Shown here: positions 1-7,593 of the stretch, in pieces
Position numbering within the stretch: the first letter of the stretch is position 1
Layout of the letters: every line of letters begins with the position of its first letter
Origin: Saccoglossus kowalevskii
Lineage: Eukaryota > Hemichordata > Enteropneusta > Harrimaniidae
Length of the DNA stretch: 10,017 bases
Direction of reading: 5' to 3'
Assembly (NCBI RefSeq): GCF_000003605.2
Contig: NW_003129871.1
Span: forward strand, 51,732 to 61,748
Position numbers and translations under genes: made by a program
Notes under the pieces: generated by a model
Seen by the model: only the letters and a program-made list of their open reading frames with translations
Databases searched by the model: none
What the model was told of the DNA's origin: nothing

Positions 1-281
1 TACGTCCTATGCCTGTAGTGTATTCATCAATGAATGAAGTATATATGCTTTGCCTGTAGTGTATTCATCAATGAATAAAGTATGCATGCTATGAATGTAG
101 TGTATTCATCAATGAATGAAGTATGCATGCTATGCTTGTAGTGTATTCATCAATGAATGAAGTATGCATGCTATGAATGTAGTGTATTCATCAATGAATG
201 AAGTATATATGCTTTGCCTGTAGTGTATTCATCAATGAATAAAGTATGATAGACATGCTTGTAGTGTATTCATCAATGAAT
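1..281. repeat. 41-bp tandem repeat array (minisatellite), higher-order of four
   Basis: The word TGTAGTGTATTCATC recurs at 14, 55, 96, 137, 178, 219 and 260, exactly 41 bp apart each time. Bases 1-13 look like the tail of an earlier unit, so the array probably continues to the left of the window. Each unit holds the dyad ATTCAT-CA-ATGAAT and most hold TATGCATGC or TATATATGC. Unit 1 (14-54) and unit 5 (178-218) are identical, and units 2 and 6 share AATAAAG in place of AATGAAG, which suggests a 164-bp higher-order repeat of four units. The last unit breaks off after GAAT at 281. No coding potential is seen. Confidence 0.95.
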
Positions 282-560
282 ATTTTGTTCATCCATGTCT
301 TGGTTTTGATTTAGTAAACAGTTTTAATTCTTTCAATTCTTTTAATTCATCAATTGATATCAGTTCATTGCTTAGGTGAAATGACTCACTAAACAGGGTA
401 TGCAATTTGTGAATAAACTAAATCCTAATTGTTATATTGTTTATGTTTTTGGCAATAATAATGGGATAATATCACTCCAAAAACTGGACATATTTAGGAC
501 TTACTGGAATTAATGAGAGCTATTCTTGTATGGATGACATTCAATTTTCAAATTTACATT
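282..560. other. Unique AT-rich spacer
   Basis: This is AT-rich sequence with no exon-like reading frame, repeat or recognisable regulatory cluster. It separates the 41-bp array from the hairpin at 561. Confidence 0.5.
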
Positions 561-641
561 TACCCCAGCTGTCTGCATCTGTTTTCTCCACTCCACTACT
601 CAAATGTGAAGGGGAGACAACAGACGATGGCAGCTGGGGTA
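561..641. repeat. Long imperfect inverted repeat (hairpin element)
   Basis: The left arm begins TACCCCAGCTG at 561 and the right arm ends CAGCTGGGGTA at 641. The outer 11 bp are perfectly complementary. Pairing continues inward through CTGTTTTCTCC against GGAGACAACAG with a few mismatches, giving arms of about 31 bp and a loop of about 19 bp. The left arm recurs near 2920-2958, so this is probably a foldback-type interspersed element rather than a gene-specific structure. Confidence 0.75.
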
Positions 642-1480
642 GCATGTCTGCTACACAGTCACAACTATTATGTTTAATGGTCACTTGAGCATTATAAATT
701 ATTTGTGCATGGGTTAATATTTAATGAAGTGGCATGAGATATATATAATTGTGATTCTGTGTGTATGCAAGTCTACTTCACTCTGTGTTTTAATCTCAAG
801 TTTTTAGTAGTAGTAGTTAATTTTATAGTACTAATTGTTGACCCAAATTTGAAGTGATATAGTTTACATGACTATATAAAATAGGGATGTTGTTAGGCCC
901 AATGATGTTTTTCTTTTTTTAATTATCATAAAATATGCTTTTTTTTTCATTTTTTTTTTCTGAAATTTTTTTTTTTTTCTGAAATTCTGACAAATATAAC
1001 AAGCCGATTTTAAACCAGGTACATTACTATTTATTTTCTAATATCAGTACTATAATCAAATCTTTTGTACCCTGATAATCTAATTGACAAATTATTTATT
1101 GTAAGTATATCTTAAAGTGTATTGCTACTTTAACATTAACATTACCAAAAATTCATTTTGTGTATATTGCCAAAGGAAGTATATATTTAGCCCACACATG
1201 TTTTTATATGTGTGTTTACATCCGGTATTCAGATAGTGTGTGGGTGTAAATGTCACGTACGTGGAAATACTTTAATGCGTGATGGCGATTTGCAGTTGTG
1301 CAGTTATCTTTGGATAGTCAGTCAAAATAAATATGAATGAATCTTTAGTCACTAATTTTATAAATAAATTCTGTTTATGTCTCTCATGAAATAATTGGAT
1401 AAGATTATACTAAAAATGGAAATAAAAAGTAAACAAAAGGCTTATAGGTCATCGCACTGTGACTTCATATGCTTATATTT
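642..1480. other. AT-rich spacer with T-homopolymer tracts
   Basis: No exon is supported here. Between about 912 and 980 there are several T runs of 7-14 bases separated by the repeated word CTGAAATT, which looks like replication slippage. At 1254-1263 there is a palindrome, CACGTACGTG, containing two overlapping ACGTG cores of the bHLH/PAS type. Short words of this kind occur by chance, so no regulatory role is claimed. Confidence 0.5.
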
Positions 1481-1676
1481 TACTGTGAAATATTTTATTT
1501 TCGCTGAAAAGGCTTTTTGAGCGTTTTGTAGGAAATTATTTTCACTGATTTTTGATGAGTTTAAATGTGAAATATAGAAAAAAAGGTAAAATTGCTGGAT
1601 TTTATTTTCACAGAATCACCCCTTCAGCGAAAATAGCGAGAATAAATTCCAAGCGAAAATAAAGTATTCTACAGTA
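1481..1676. mobile_element. Non-autonomous inverted-repeat element (MITE), CTGT-ended, TA target site
   Basis: The element is 196 bp including flanking TA dinucleotides. Its terminal inverted repeats are 1481-1504 (TACTGTGAAATATTTTATTT then TCGC) and the complement of 1653-1676; 21 of 24 positions match. The interior carries TTCGCTGAAAA and CAGCGAAAATAGCGAG words that extend the foldback character. There is no open frame for a transposase. TA duplication is typical of the Tc1/mariner superfamily, but assignment is inference. A second element of nearly the same length (197 bp) with the TACTGTAAAA end is at 7231-7427. Confidence 0.8.
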
Positions 1677-2030
1677 TCTAAATAGAATGCAAATTTCTAA
1701 ATATAAACATTGTTTTCACTGAACAGCATTACCTCGCGATCTGCTGTGAGAACATCCCTGATTACCAAATTAAGTTGTTTTATTAACAGGGACATGTACA
1801 TGTATATTTAAAAACAACAGCAGTGGCCAACATAATTATTTCATCTTTGTGTGCGAATGACTAGATATCATCAACCAGTTACAGCTCATGCATACACACG
1901 TATGCAAATTGTAAGCATGTGCGATGACGTAAATCAAATCGCTTATGTGACTTGCATGTACGTTGGCGTTGGCGTAACAGACACGGTCTTCTGTCAATAA
2001 AAAAATTCTGGGAGATTTTCTTTATTCAAA
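1677..2030. other. Spacer upstream of the candidate exon; CRE-like word
   Basis: No coding sequence is supported. TGACGTAA at 1925-1932 resembles a CREB/ATF half-site, followed by a GC-richer stretch with TTGGCGTTGGCG. If the frame at 2031 is a first exon, this would be its promoter side, but there is no convincing TATA box or initiator. Confidence 0.3.
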
Positions 2031-2228
2031 ATGATGAACATCTGCACAATCAAATGTTGTTTACTTTTCTTAGGTACACACACAGTGTGTATATTTAATA
2101 ATGACAACAGAGATCCTAGAACAACGCCCATCTTGATACCTCAGCTTCAATCGAAGTTCGCCTCGCCATCCTATTATCCATGTAATACAAGTACAAGCAT
2201 AGCAAATCTAAACAGGTGCATCTTATAA
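2031..2228 (+). other. Candidate upstream coding exon (uncertain)
   Basis: An open frame of 65 codons starts at 2031. Two readings are possible. (a) A first exon with a short hydrophobic start (IKCCLLFLG), leaving at AG|GTACAC after 2073 in phase 1. (b) An internal exon: TTTACTTTTCTTAG is a good acceptor, giving a start at 2074 in phase 1, and CCAT|GTAATA would end it at 2181, also phase 1, 108 nt long. In reading (b) the base T before the junction would make a cysteine codon with the GT that opens the exon at 7594, supplying the missing first cysteine of the receptor module. The stretch has more CpG than its surroundings and a Pro/Ser-rich translation. No domain is recognised and the donors are weak, so this may equally be a chance frame. 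Confidence 0.25.
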
Positions 2229-2283
2229 CTGACATGCGTGAAGATTTAGATTCTAAATGTTAATTAACAGATAAGTTTTTTAC

Positions 2284-2665
2284 TCAAGTTAATTTCTTGT
2301 TATGCAGCTGATTCCACACCTGTGCATGCAATGGTGATCTGGCAAAATCCCAGCATGATGTGGCACATGGAATTATACAAATAGCAGGGTTTTTCCTAGA
2401 AAAAAACTGCAAGAGGGAGCACTGCAATTCAGCGGCGCCACCAGTGGAGGATATAGGGTTATCCCCACCAGGGTGTGGAGTTTTTGATAATTCTAAATTA
2501 AAATGGGGCATTTTATGGCTTCAGACAGGTCACAGTTGAAGACCGAGGCCACATGTGATCCCCAGTCAATCAGAATTTTATGGTTGCCTGAGGATCTGCT
2601 TCCCAGGGTAAGGGGGCGAATGGCCATGGCATGAGGGAGCTGTGCTCCTGTTCCCTTGTTTAAAA
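2284..2665. repeat. GC-richer block, probable interspersed repeat fragment
   Basis: Composition shifts here relative to the AT-rich flanks: GGCGCC, CCACCAGGGTGTGG, GGGATAACC-like (complement) and AGGGGGCGAATGG words appear. A minus-strand frame runs across 2284-2511 but its translation has no recognisable domain. Short phrases such as GGGTTTTTCCTAGAAAAA look like parts of a dispersed element. No terminal repeats or target duplication could be found by eye, so the boundaries are approximate. Confidence 0.3.
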
Positions 2666-3611
2666 AAATCCCTGAATAGTGTGCACGAATAAATAATCCA
2701 ATATTTTTTTATTTTTTTATTATTATTTTTTTGGAGAATTTCTTTCCCAACAATTTAAGAGTTTGGACACTATAGTTTAGACAGAGAAATACCATTAATT
2801 CATGATATAAATGTGATACAATCTAGCAAATAAAATAGGTGGTTTATCACACGGTGTATTATTTTTCTAATTTTCTTTTTCAAGAAAAATATTAACAAAT
2901 TAATCAGCCAGAATTTTATTATCCCAGCTGTCTCTCTCTGTTTTCTTCCCTTCACTACCAAAAAAAACCCACTGACTAACTTTTAGTATCTGATTCAGTT
3001 GTTGGTGCTGGCATTTCTGAAATGTGTACAACATGGTAGAGGTGTCAGCAAAGTAAAAATTGTTCAAAAACAGGACCAGTCTACATTAGCTTAATTCTGT
3101 TTGCTCTGTAGGCTGTTGCTATGCAATAACTATTTTAATGGAATGATTACGTGTATAAAACGTCTACGTGTTTTAATGGAATAATTAATGTATTCAATTT
3201 TCAGTGTGATGGGAATACCCACATATGCCATTTCTCACGCTATAAATAGTATTGCTGTTATAACTGCACTATAATAAAAAAAAAAATAGGTGATATATTT
3301 TCGTAATCTATTCCCGAAATGTGGAAAGTGGTTTCACTATATTATCACAATTTTCGAAGACAGACATGTTTCTTTGTTTTTAATTGACACATGGTGAATT
3401 TGAATCAGTGATTCAGTTACTCACCAGACATTCACAATTTGCTGGTATTGTTTTTTTCAAAATGTCCTAATCGTTTCAGAGAAAAGGCCTCAGTGCATTC
3501 TGTTAAATTTACAGTTTTTTACACCCAAAATATGGCAAATATTTAAAAATGTTCCATGATGTCCTGTGAGTTGAGACCACTTTCATTTTCGAACACATAA
3601 AACACAGGTTG
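2666..3611. other. AT-rich spacer with a second copy of the 561 hairpin arm
   Basis: No exon is supported. 2920-2958 closely repeats the left arm of the hairpin at 561 (CCCAGCTGTCT, CTGTTTTCT, TTCAC-TAC) but without the complementary partner arm. At 3139-3153 the 15-mer TGGAATGATTACGTG is identical to 6321-6335. TATAAATA at 3241-3248 matches a TATA box but nothing nearby looks like a gene start. The stretch 2695-2735 is T-rich low complexity. Confidence 0.45.
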
Positions 3612-3840
3612 CTTTATTATTTATTATTTTTTGTTTATTTATTTATTCGGTTTACTAACAGGAATAAATTTCCCAATTACAGGTTCAGCAACAAACAACC
3701 TAAGAAGAAAACTACTAATAACACTTAAAATACAATTAATACAATTAACAATTAATTAATAAGATTATCTATAAAAAAAATCAGCAATGCAGATTTAAAT
3801 TTACTAAAACTACTAAATCTATCTACCGGTATAATAAAAA
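3612..3840 (-). mobile_element. Probable 3' end of a LINE-type retroelement
   Basis: Read on the minus strand, the sequence runs through an AT-rich untranslated-like stretch, then CCTGTTAGTAAACCGAATAA followed by AAATAA/AATAAT repeats down to 3612. A short non-coding tail ending in such A-rich microsatellite-like repeats is a common form of LINE 3' terminus. No reverse transcriptase reading frame is visible in the adjacent 400 bp, so this would be a 5'-truncated copy. The call rests on tail shape only. Confidence 0.4.
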
Positions 3841-4634
3841 AATTAAAAACATTCACTATATATAAATGTTCTTATGTTTTCCACTCGCATGCTTGTCTGT
3901 CTATCCATCAAAAAAATGTTCAACACCAACAGAAATATTGGCCATTCATTGATTCCAAAAAAAGCTGTGTACATATAATATACTTGTATATAGGTCATGC
4001 ATGACATTTTAGTTTTTATGCCCACCTTTATTTCACAGCCACTATAAATGAACTTTAAATTACTTGGTTTTGCTGTGTATTTTATACTGTCATAAGAATT
4101 ACGTCATGGAATGCAAACAGTTTCATTTCAAGTGTATTCAAGTGTCTATTAAATGCTGGTTTCCTGTTACATGTACATATTTTACATATTACGACATTTC
4201 ACCCACATTTATGGTCTTCATGTAACAGCACAATGTTCACTGTAAACTGCTTCTAATTTATGAGAGACAAATATTCGCGAGTCAGTGAAAACTGTGAAAT
4301 TTTATAATTCAGAGTGTTAGTGAAATCTTGTCTTAAATGCAATTTTGTCTTAAAATTCATGAATGCCAAAAAATCTTCAAATCATGATAATTCATTCAGT
4401 GAAATATAAATGAGAGTATTCTTTGATAAAACACACTTTAATATCATGGAATGTGAAACTATTGACACCAATTTACACTTACTGTATTTCATTTTAGTTT
4501 TTACTGCCATCTAAATAAAAGAATTCACTCAACTTCAGCAAATTCTTGTGTTATTCTTTAAGTATTTTGGCAGCTGCAGTATATGCAAACCAGTTGAAAG
4601 TCAGCTAGGGACATTTAGATATGTACCTCAAAAA
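3841..4634. other. AT-rich spacer with a decayed CTGTAAA-type element
   Basis: No gene is seen. From about 4239 to 4410 the sequence carries ACTGTAAACTGCTTC, ATTCGCGAGTCAGTGAAAAC and CATTCAGTGAAATA, words shared with the elements at 1481 and 7231. The matching right terminus is missing, so it looks like an eroded member of that family. Confidence 0.4.
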
Positions 4635-4950
4635 AGTAGGGCAAAGTTATGCAGTGTATTTGAGGTCAAACTAGTTGTACCGTAAAGGTCAGTTAAGGTT
4701 TGACATGTACATAAAACAAGTAGGGCAAAGTTATATGCAGTCAGTGTATAGGTAGATTGATATTTTATTTAGCACAAAATTTAGCATGAATTAAAAAAAA
4801 ATACAATAAATCAGTGGTCAAGAAAAACAAAAAAAAAGACTACATGTATATGGGGTTGAAATAGTTGTACTGTAAAAGTCAGTTAAAATTTAACTATTAC
4901 AGTATATAACCACAAACTATTGGGGCAAAGTGTGCATGCATGCTGTCATT
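4635..4950. repeat. Degenerate interleaved direct repeats (A-B-A-B-A)
   Basis: Word A, AGTAGGGCAAAGTTAT, is at 4635-4650 and again at 4719-4734 (84 bp apart), with a diverged version TTGGGGCAAAG at about 4920. Word B, AGTTGTACCGTAAAGGTCAG, lies at about 4672-4691 and returns as AGTTGTACTGTAAAAGTCAG at about 4862-4881. An AT-rich stretch of about 100 bp (4751-4840) interrupts the second A-B pair. This fits a two-and-a-half-copy tandem duplication later interrupted. No frame is open through it. Confidence 0.6.
4868..4904. repeat. Compact hairpin with TACTGTAA ends
   Basis: TACTGTAA at 4868 and TTACAGTA at 4897-4904 are perfect complements, and inner AGTTAAA pairs with TTTAACT, leaving almost no loop. 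The termini match those of the 1481 and 7231 elements, which suggests a drastically deleted family member or a chance fold. Confidence 0.5.
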
Positions 4951-5966
4951 AAAGCAGTAATTTAAGCTTACACTGTGGCTGAACTGTTTATTATATTGTG
5001 TGAATGGTCTGTCTAGACATAGTTCACACATTATTGGAGCTATGTAAAGTTCATAGGGGGAAAAGTTTACCAGTTCGGTAACCTCAAATAGTTTATTTGT
5101 GCGGTTTCACTTCACTGTGTAAAGTTTTGTTTGGAAGCTAGGTTCCTGAAAACATCTGCCATTCCAGGAAACGCCTCATCATTTCTGTTGAGCCACATCT
5201 TCTTTTGAATACAAAACTTATTTTCACTTTCAATAGGATCTTGATCTGCAGAATTTGTGAATTCTGTCAGTCATTTTTCTAATGGACTGGATTACAATCG
5301 GCTCAGTATTTATAGATGATTTAACACCCATTGCTCATCAAAACATTTTGAGTAATATGAGAAATGTCAAATGTACCTTTAAGTTAGTAAATGACCCAAC
5401 TCTCACTTTTTTTTCATCGACATTCCTATTATTTATATTGCAGATATATGGAAAAATGTGTTTTATTTGAAAATGTTTAATATGAATACAATCATAACAT
5501 CAATTTAAGGCTGACAAATAAAAGATTTATTTTATTTTTGTCATTGTATGAAACTTTTGCATACAAGTTATATTTTAACTCTGTGTTCACTCCCATTCAT
5601 GTCTTTTATGGTTTAGAAGTAACAAAAATGGCTGCTGAGAACACTGTGTAACTTGTGTATGTCTGTTATTCCTTTTTACACTTTATTGTTTGAGACGGTT
5701 TCAACATTGTCCAAACGCCATATTTGTTTCGTTTATGACTTTTTGATTGTGTGGATTCAAAATTTGATTTAAAAATGAACTTCCTATCGCCATTGCGGCA
5801 TGAATCTTGTTTTGTGGTATTCTGTTCATCAAAGTCAAAATGCCAAATTGTAATTATTCTTATTTTTGCCTCCCCTGTTCAAGTATTGCAAGGCACAAGA
5901 GCTAGCTTCTTGCATGTTGTAGTATAATGAGATGATACCATTTTGTGCCATAGAGGGCACTGTTTT
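4951..5966. other. AT-rich spacer, no gene recognised
   Basis: GTCTAGAC at 5011-5018 is the palindromic Smad-binding word and sits inside a wider dyad, GTGTGAA at 4998-5004 against TTCACAC at 5023-5029. Whether it is functional cannot be told. A 62-codon frame at 5282-5470 starts with MDWITIGSVFIDD but has no recognisable domain, no convincing flanking splice sites and AT-rich codon use; it is treated as chance. Confidence 0.45.
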
Positions 5967-6028
5967 AACCCTGAGTTCACACATGTCTCAGAACTCGGGG
6001 TCAAGACCAGCCCTTTGACCCTGAGCTA
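5967..6028. repeat. Short inverted repeats around GGGTCA words
   Basis: ACCCTGAGTTC ending at 5977 pairs with GAACTCGGGGT at 5991-6001 with one mismatch. GGGTCAA starting near 5998 then pairs with TTGACCC near 6016-6022. GGGTCA is a nuclear-receptor-type half-site, but the spacing of about 10 bp is not a standard response element. Likely a small foldback relic. Confidence 0.4.
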
Positions 6029-6295
6029 TAAACAAACTGCTTAAAGACAAGGTTCATGTGCTCACACATATTTTTCAATAGTGGTTTAAAATAAGCTTAG
6101 TGTCAAGCTCTGCGTTTGCTACGTATATGAACACTGTATTTATTTGGTGTATTCAGTCATCACATGCTGTAATTATGAAATGGGATTGTATGATTATATT
6201 TCATAGTGGAATAATTATTTGAATATTATACATAGTGCCATAAGTTACAGGGTGCCGTAATTTTGCGGTAATTTACAGGGTATTTTCATTCTACC

Positions 6296-6646
6296 TTAAA
6301 AGGAAATGCGAATCCAAATATGGAATGATTACGTGCGTAAGCGTCCTCTAATAATAAAAACACCAGGGTTTGACCAGACTCCACACAAAGAAGTTTGCTG
6401 ATTCTGTTCTAAACGTTTTGGATTTCGGCATTTTCTCAATTTCTGACAACAGTGGATATGATGTCACATTTTACCCACAATCCTTTGCTGGAGAATCAAG
6501 ATGGCGGACTACATAATATTGGTGAAAAGTCGAATATCTAGAGAGAAAGAAAAGTGATATACAAAAACTGTAAATTGCATTCTTATACATTTGTGGAGCT
6601 CTTTCCTTGGGGAGCATTATGTTCTTTGGCTTGACTTCCCCTTTAA
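6296..6646. mobile_element. Possible TTAA-flanked non-autonomous element
   Basis: TTAAAAGGAAATGCGAATCC begins at 6296, and TTGACTTCCCCTTTAA ends at 6646; the complement of the right end reads TTAAAGGGGAAGTCAAGCC. The ends align with several mismatches and both abut TTAA, the target duplicated by piggyBac-type transposases. The 351-bp body is less AT-rich than its surroundings and has no transposase frame. It holds GATGTCACATTTTACCC and CAAGATGGCGG. The imperfect ends make this a tentative call. Confidence 0.4.
6497..6507 (+). promoter_or_regulatory. YY1-like motif CAAGATGGCGG
   Basis: CAAGATGGCGG matches the well-known animal promoter motif bound by YY1 near transcription starts. It lies 22 bp after CCCACAATCCTTTGC, a word reminiscent of ZNF143/Staf-type promoter sites. 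No exon is recognised immediately downstream, so it may be cargo of the surrounding repeat rather than an active promoter. Confidence 0.3.
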
Positions 6647-7080
6647 ATAACTACTTAACTATAAGCTCCATACGTAATAGAACTAAGCTGAATAACGATG
6701 ATTATAGTATTTTTCTGGTTTGCAAAATGAGTCATATACTGTTAAACATATTATTTGTATTTCTGCTAAACTTTTGAACATGACACAATGCCATTGCTCC
6801 TCTAACTAAATCTAACACAAACGGACTTTCTAAAATGACCATGATTTTCTTTACTTTTATCCTTATTTTTTTTTTTATAAACTGGAATTTCAGTGAATTA
6901 GTGCAATTAGTTGCCTCACAGGGAATCTCTGGGCACCTGTAAAGTGTGAAATTATTCACTGACTTTTAATTTTGCTATGTTTTTTGTGAATTAAATCTGC
7001 TAAAATAAATCAACACATGGACACATCATTCATTTTTTCACTGAAAAATCTGTGAATTTTCTTTATGCACTAAACCTATG
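6647..7080. other. Spacer with a CTGTAAA-family remnant
   Basis: No exon is supported. From about 6938, CTGTAAAGTGTGAAATTATT and the following CACTGAC resemble the left end of the element at 7231 (CTGTAAAA, then AATTATTCACT). Further on, TTTTCACTGAAAAATCTGTG at about 7037 repeats the CAGTGAAA vocabulary. The right terminus is not identifiable. Confidence 0.4.
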
Positions 7081-7593
7081 TACCATAAACACTGCCCTCT
7101 CACATTAATGTATTGATTCTATTGTCTTTACTGCAGGTATTTGCTTGATAAGCTGACATACCAGTAGCAAATGTGTTGTAAACACTGCCCTCTCACACCC
7201 TTATGATGATTCTATTGTTTTTGCAGCAGGTACTGTAAAAGGGTTACCGTAATTATTCACTTGGTGCTTATTTCGCTGACTGGAAAATGCCCTAAATTAA
7301 AACCCAGTGAATATGTAAAATTGAGCATAGAACACATTATCTAAATGATGAAACCGTGAATTTAAAACCCACTGAAATGCTAAATCAGTGAAATTTAAAC
7401 CCAGTGAAAATTGGTCATTTTACAGTATTTGATTGATAAGCTGTCTGATGTACCCCATTTATAATGAATACTGCCCTCTCACACCCTTGTGGTGAATCCA
7501 TTGTTTTACTGCAGGTATTTGATTGATATACCCCATGTATAATGAATACTGCCCTCTCATACCATTGTGTTGATTATATTGTTTTTACTGCAG
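7081..7593 (+). repeat. Four tandem copies of the intron 3' end with splice acceptors
   Basis: The word ACTGCCCTCTCA(C/T)A recurs at 7091, 7184, 7470 and 7548. Each copy continues through TTGATTCTATTG-type sequence, a pyrimidine tract and CAG, at 7134-7136, 7227-7229, 7512-7514 and 7591-7593. The spacing is 93 bp, then 91 bp once the inserted element is discounted, then 78 bp after a deletion of about 13 bp. Copies 1-3 also carry a copy of the first exon bases (GTATTTGATTGATAAGCTG against GTTATTTTCTTGATGAGTTA). Only the last CAG opens into the coding exon; the others meet a stop within a few codons in the receptor frame. Confidence 0.9.
7231..7427. mobile_element. CTGTAAAA-ended MITE inserted in acceptor copy 2
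   Basis: TACTGTAAAA at 7231-7240 and TTTTACAGTA at 7418-7427 are perfect 10-bp terminal inverted repeats with TA on both sides. The interior holds repeated CCCAGTGAA/CCCACTGAA words and no coding frame. The element interrupts GCAGCAGG-TA-TTTGATTGATAAG of the second acceptor copy; removing it with one TA regenerates a copy matching the others. Its 197-bp length and end sequence tie it to 1481-1676. Confidence 0.88.

Noticed and set aside
1-281. Regularly spaced repeats that might suggest a CRISPR array
   Set aside because: The whole 41-bp unit repeats with no unique spacers, and the context is eukaryotic.
2284-2511. Minus-strand 75-codon frame
   Set aside because: No domain, unlikely splice context, and it lies in a repeat-like GC-richer block.
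3241-3248. TATAAATA as a core promoter
   Set aside because: Expected by chance in AT-rich DNA, and no exon or initiator follows.
3843-4025. Minus-strand 60-codon frame
   Set aside because: AT-rich chance frame with no recognisable protein features or splice signals.
5282-5470. Plus-strand 62-codon frame
   Set aside because: Hydrophobic C-terminal stretch comes from T-rich DNA; no domain and no supported exon boundaries.
6732-6959. Minus-strand 75-codon frame
   Set aside because: Lys/Ile-rich translation reflects A/T runs, and it overlaps the edge of a MITE-family remnant.
7542-7593. ATG at 7542 as the start of the cysteine-rich protein
   Set aside because: The segment belongs to the duplicated intron 3' end; a strong acceptor CAG at 7591-7593 marks the real exon start.
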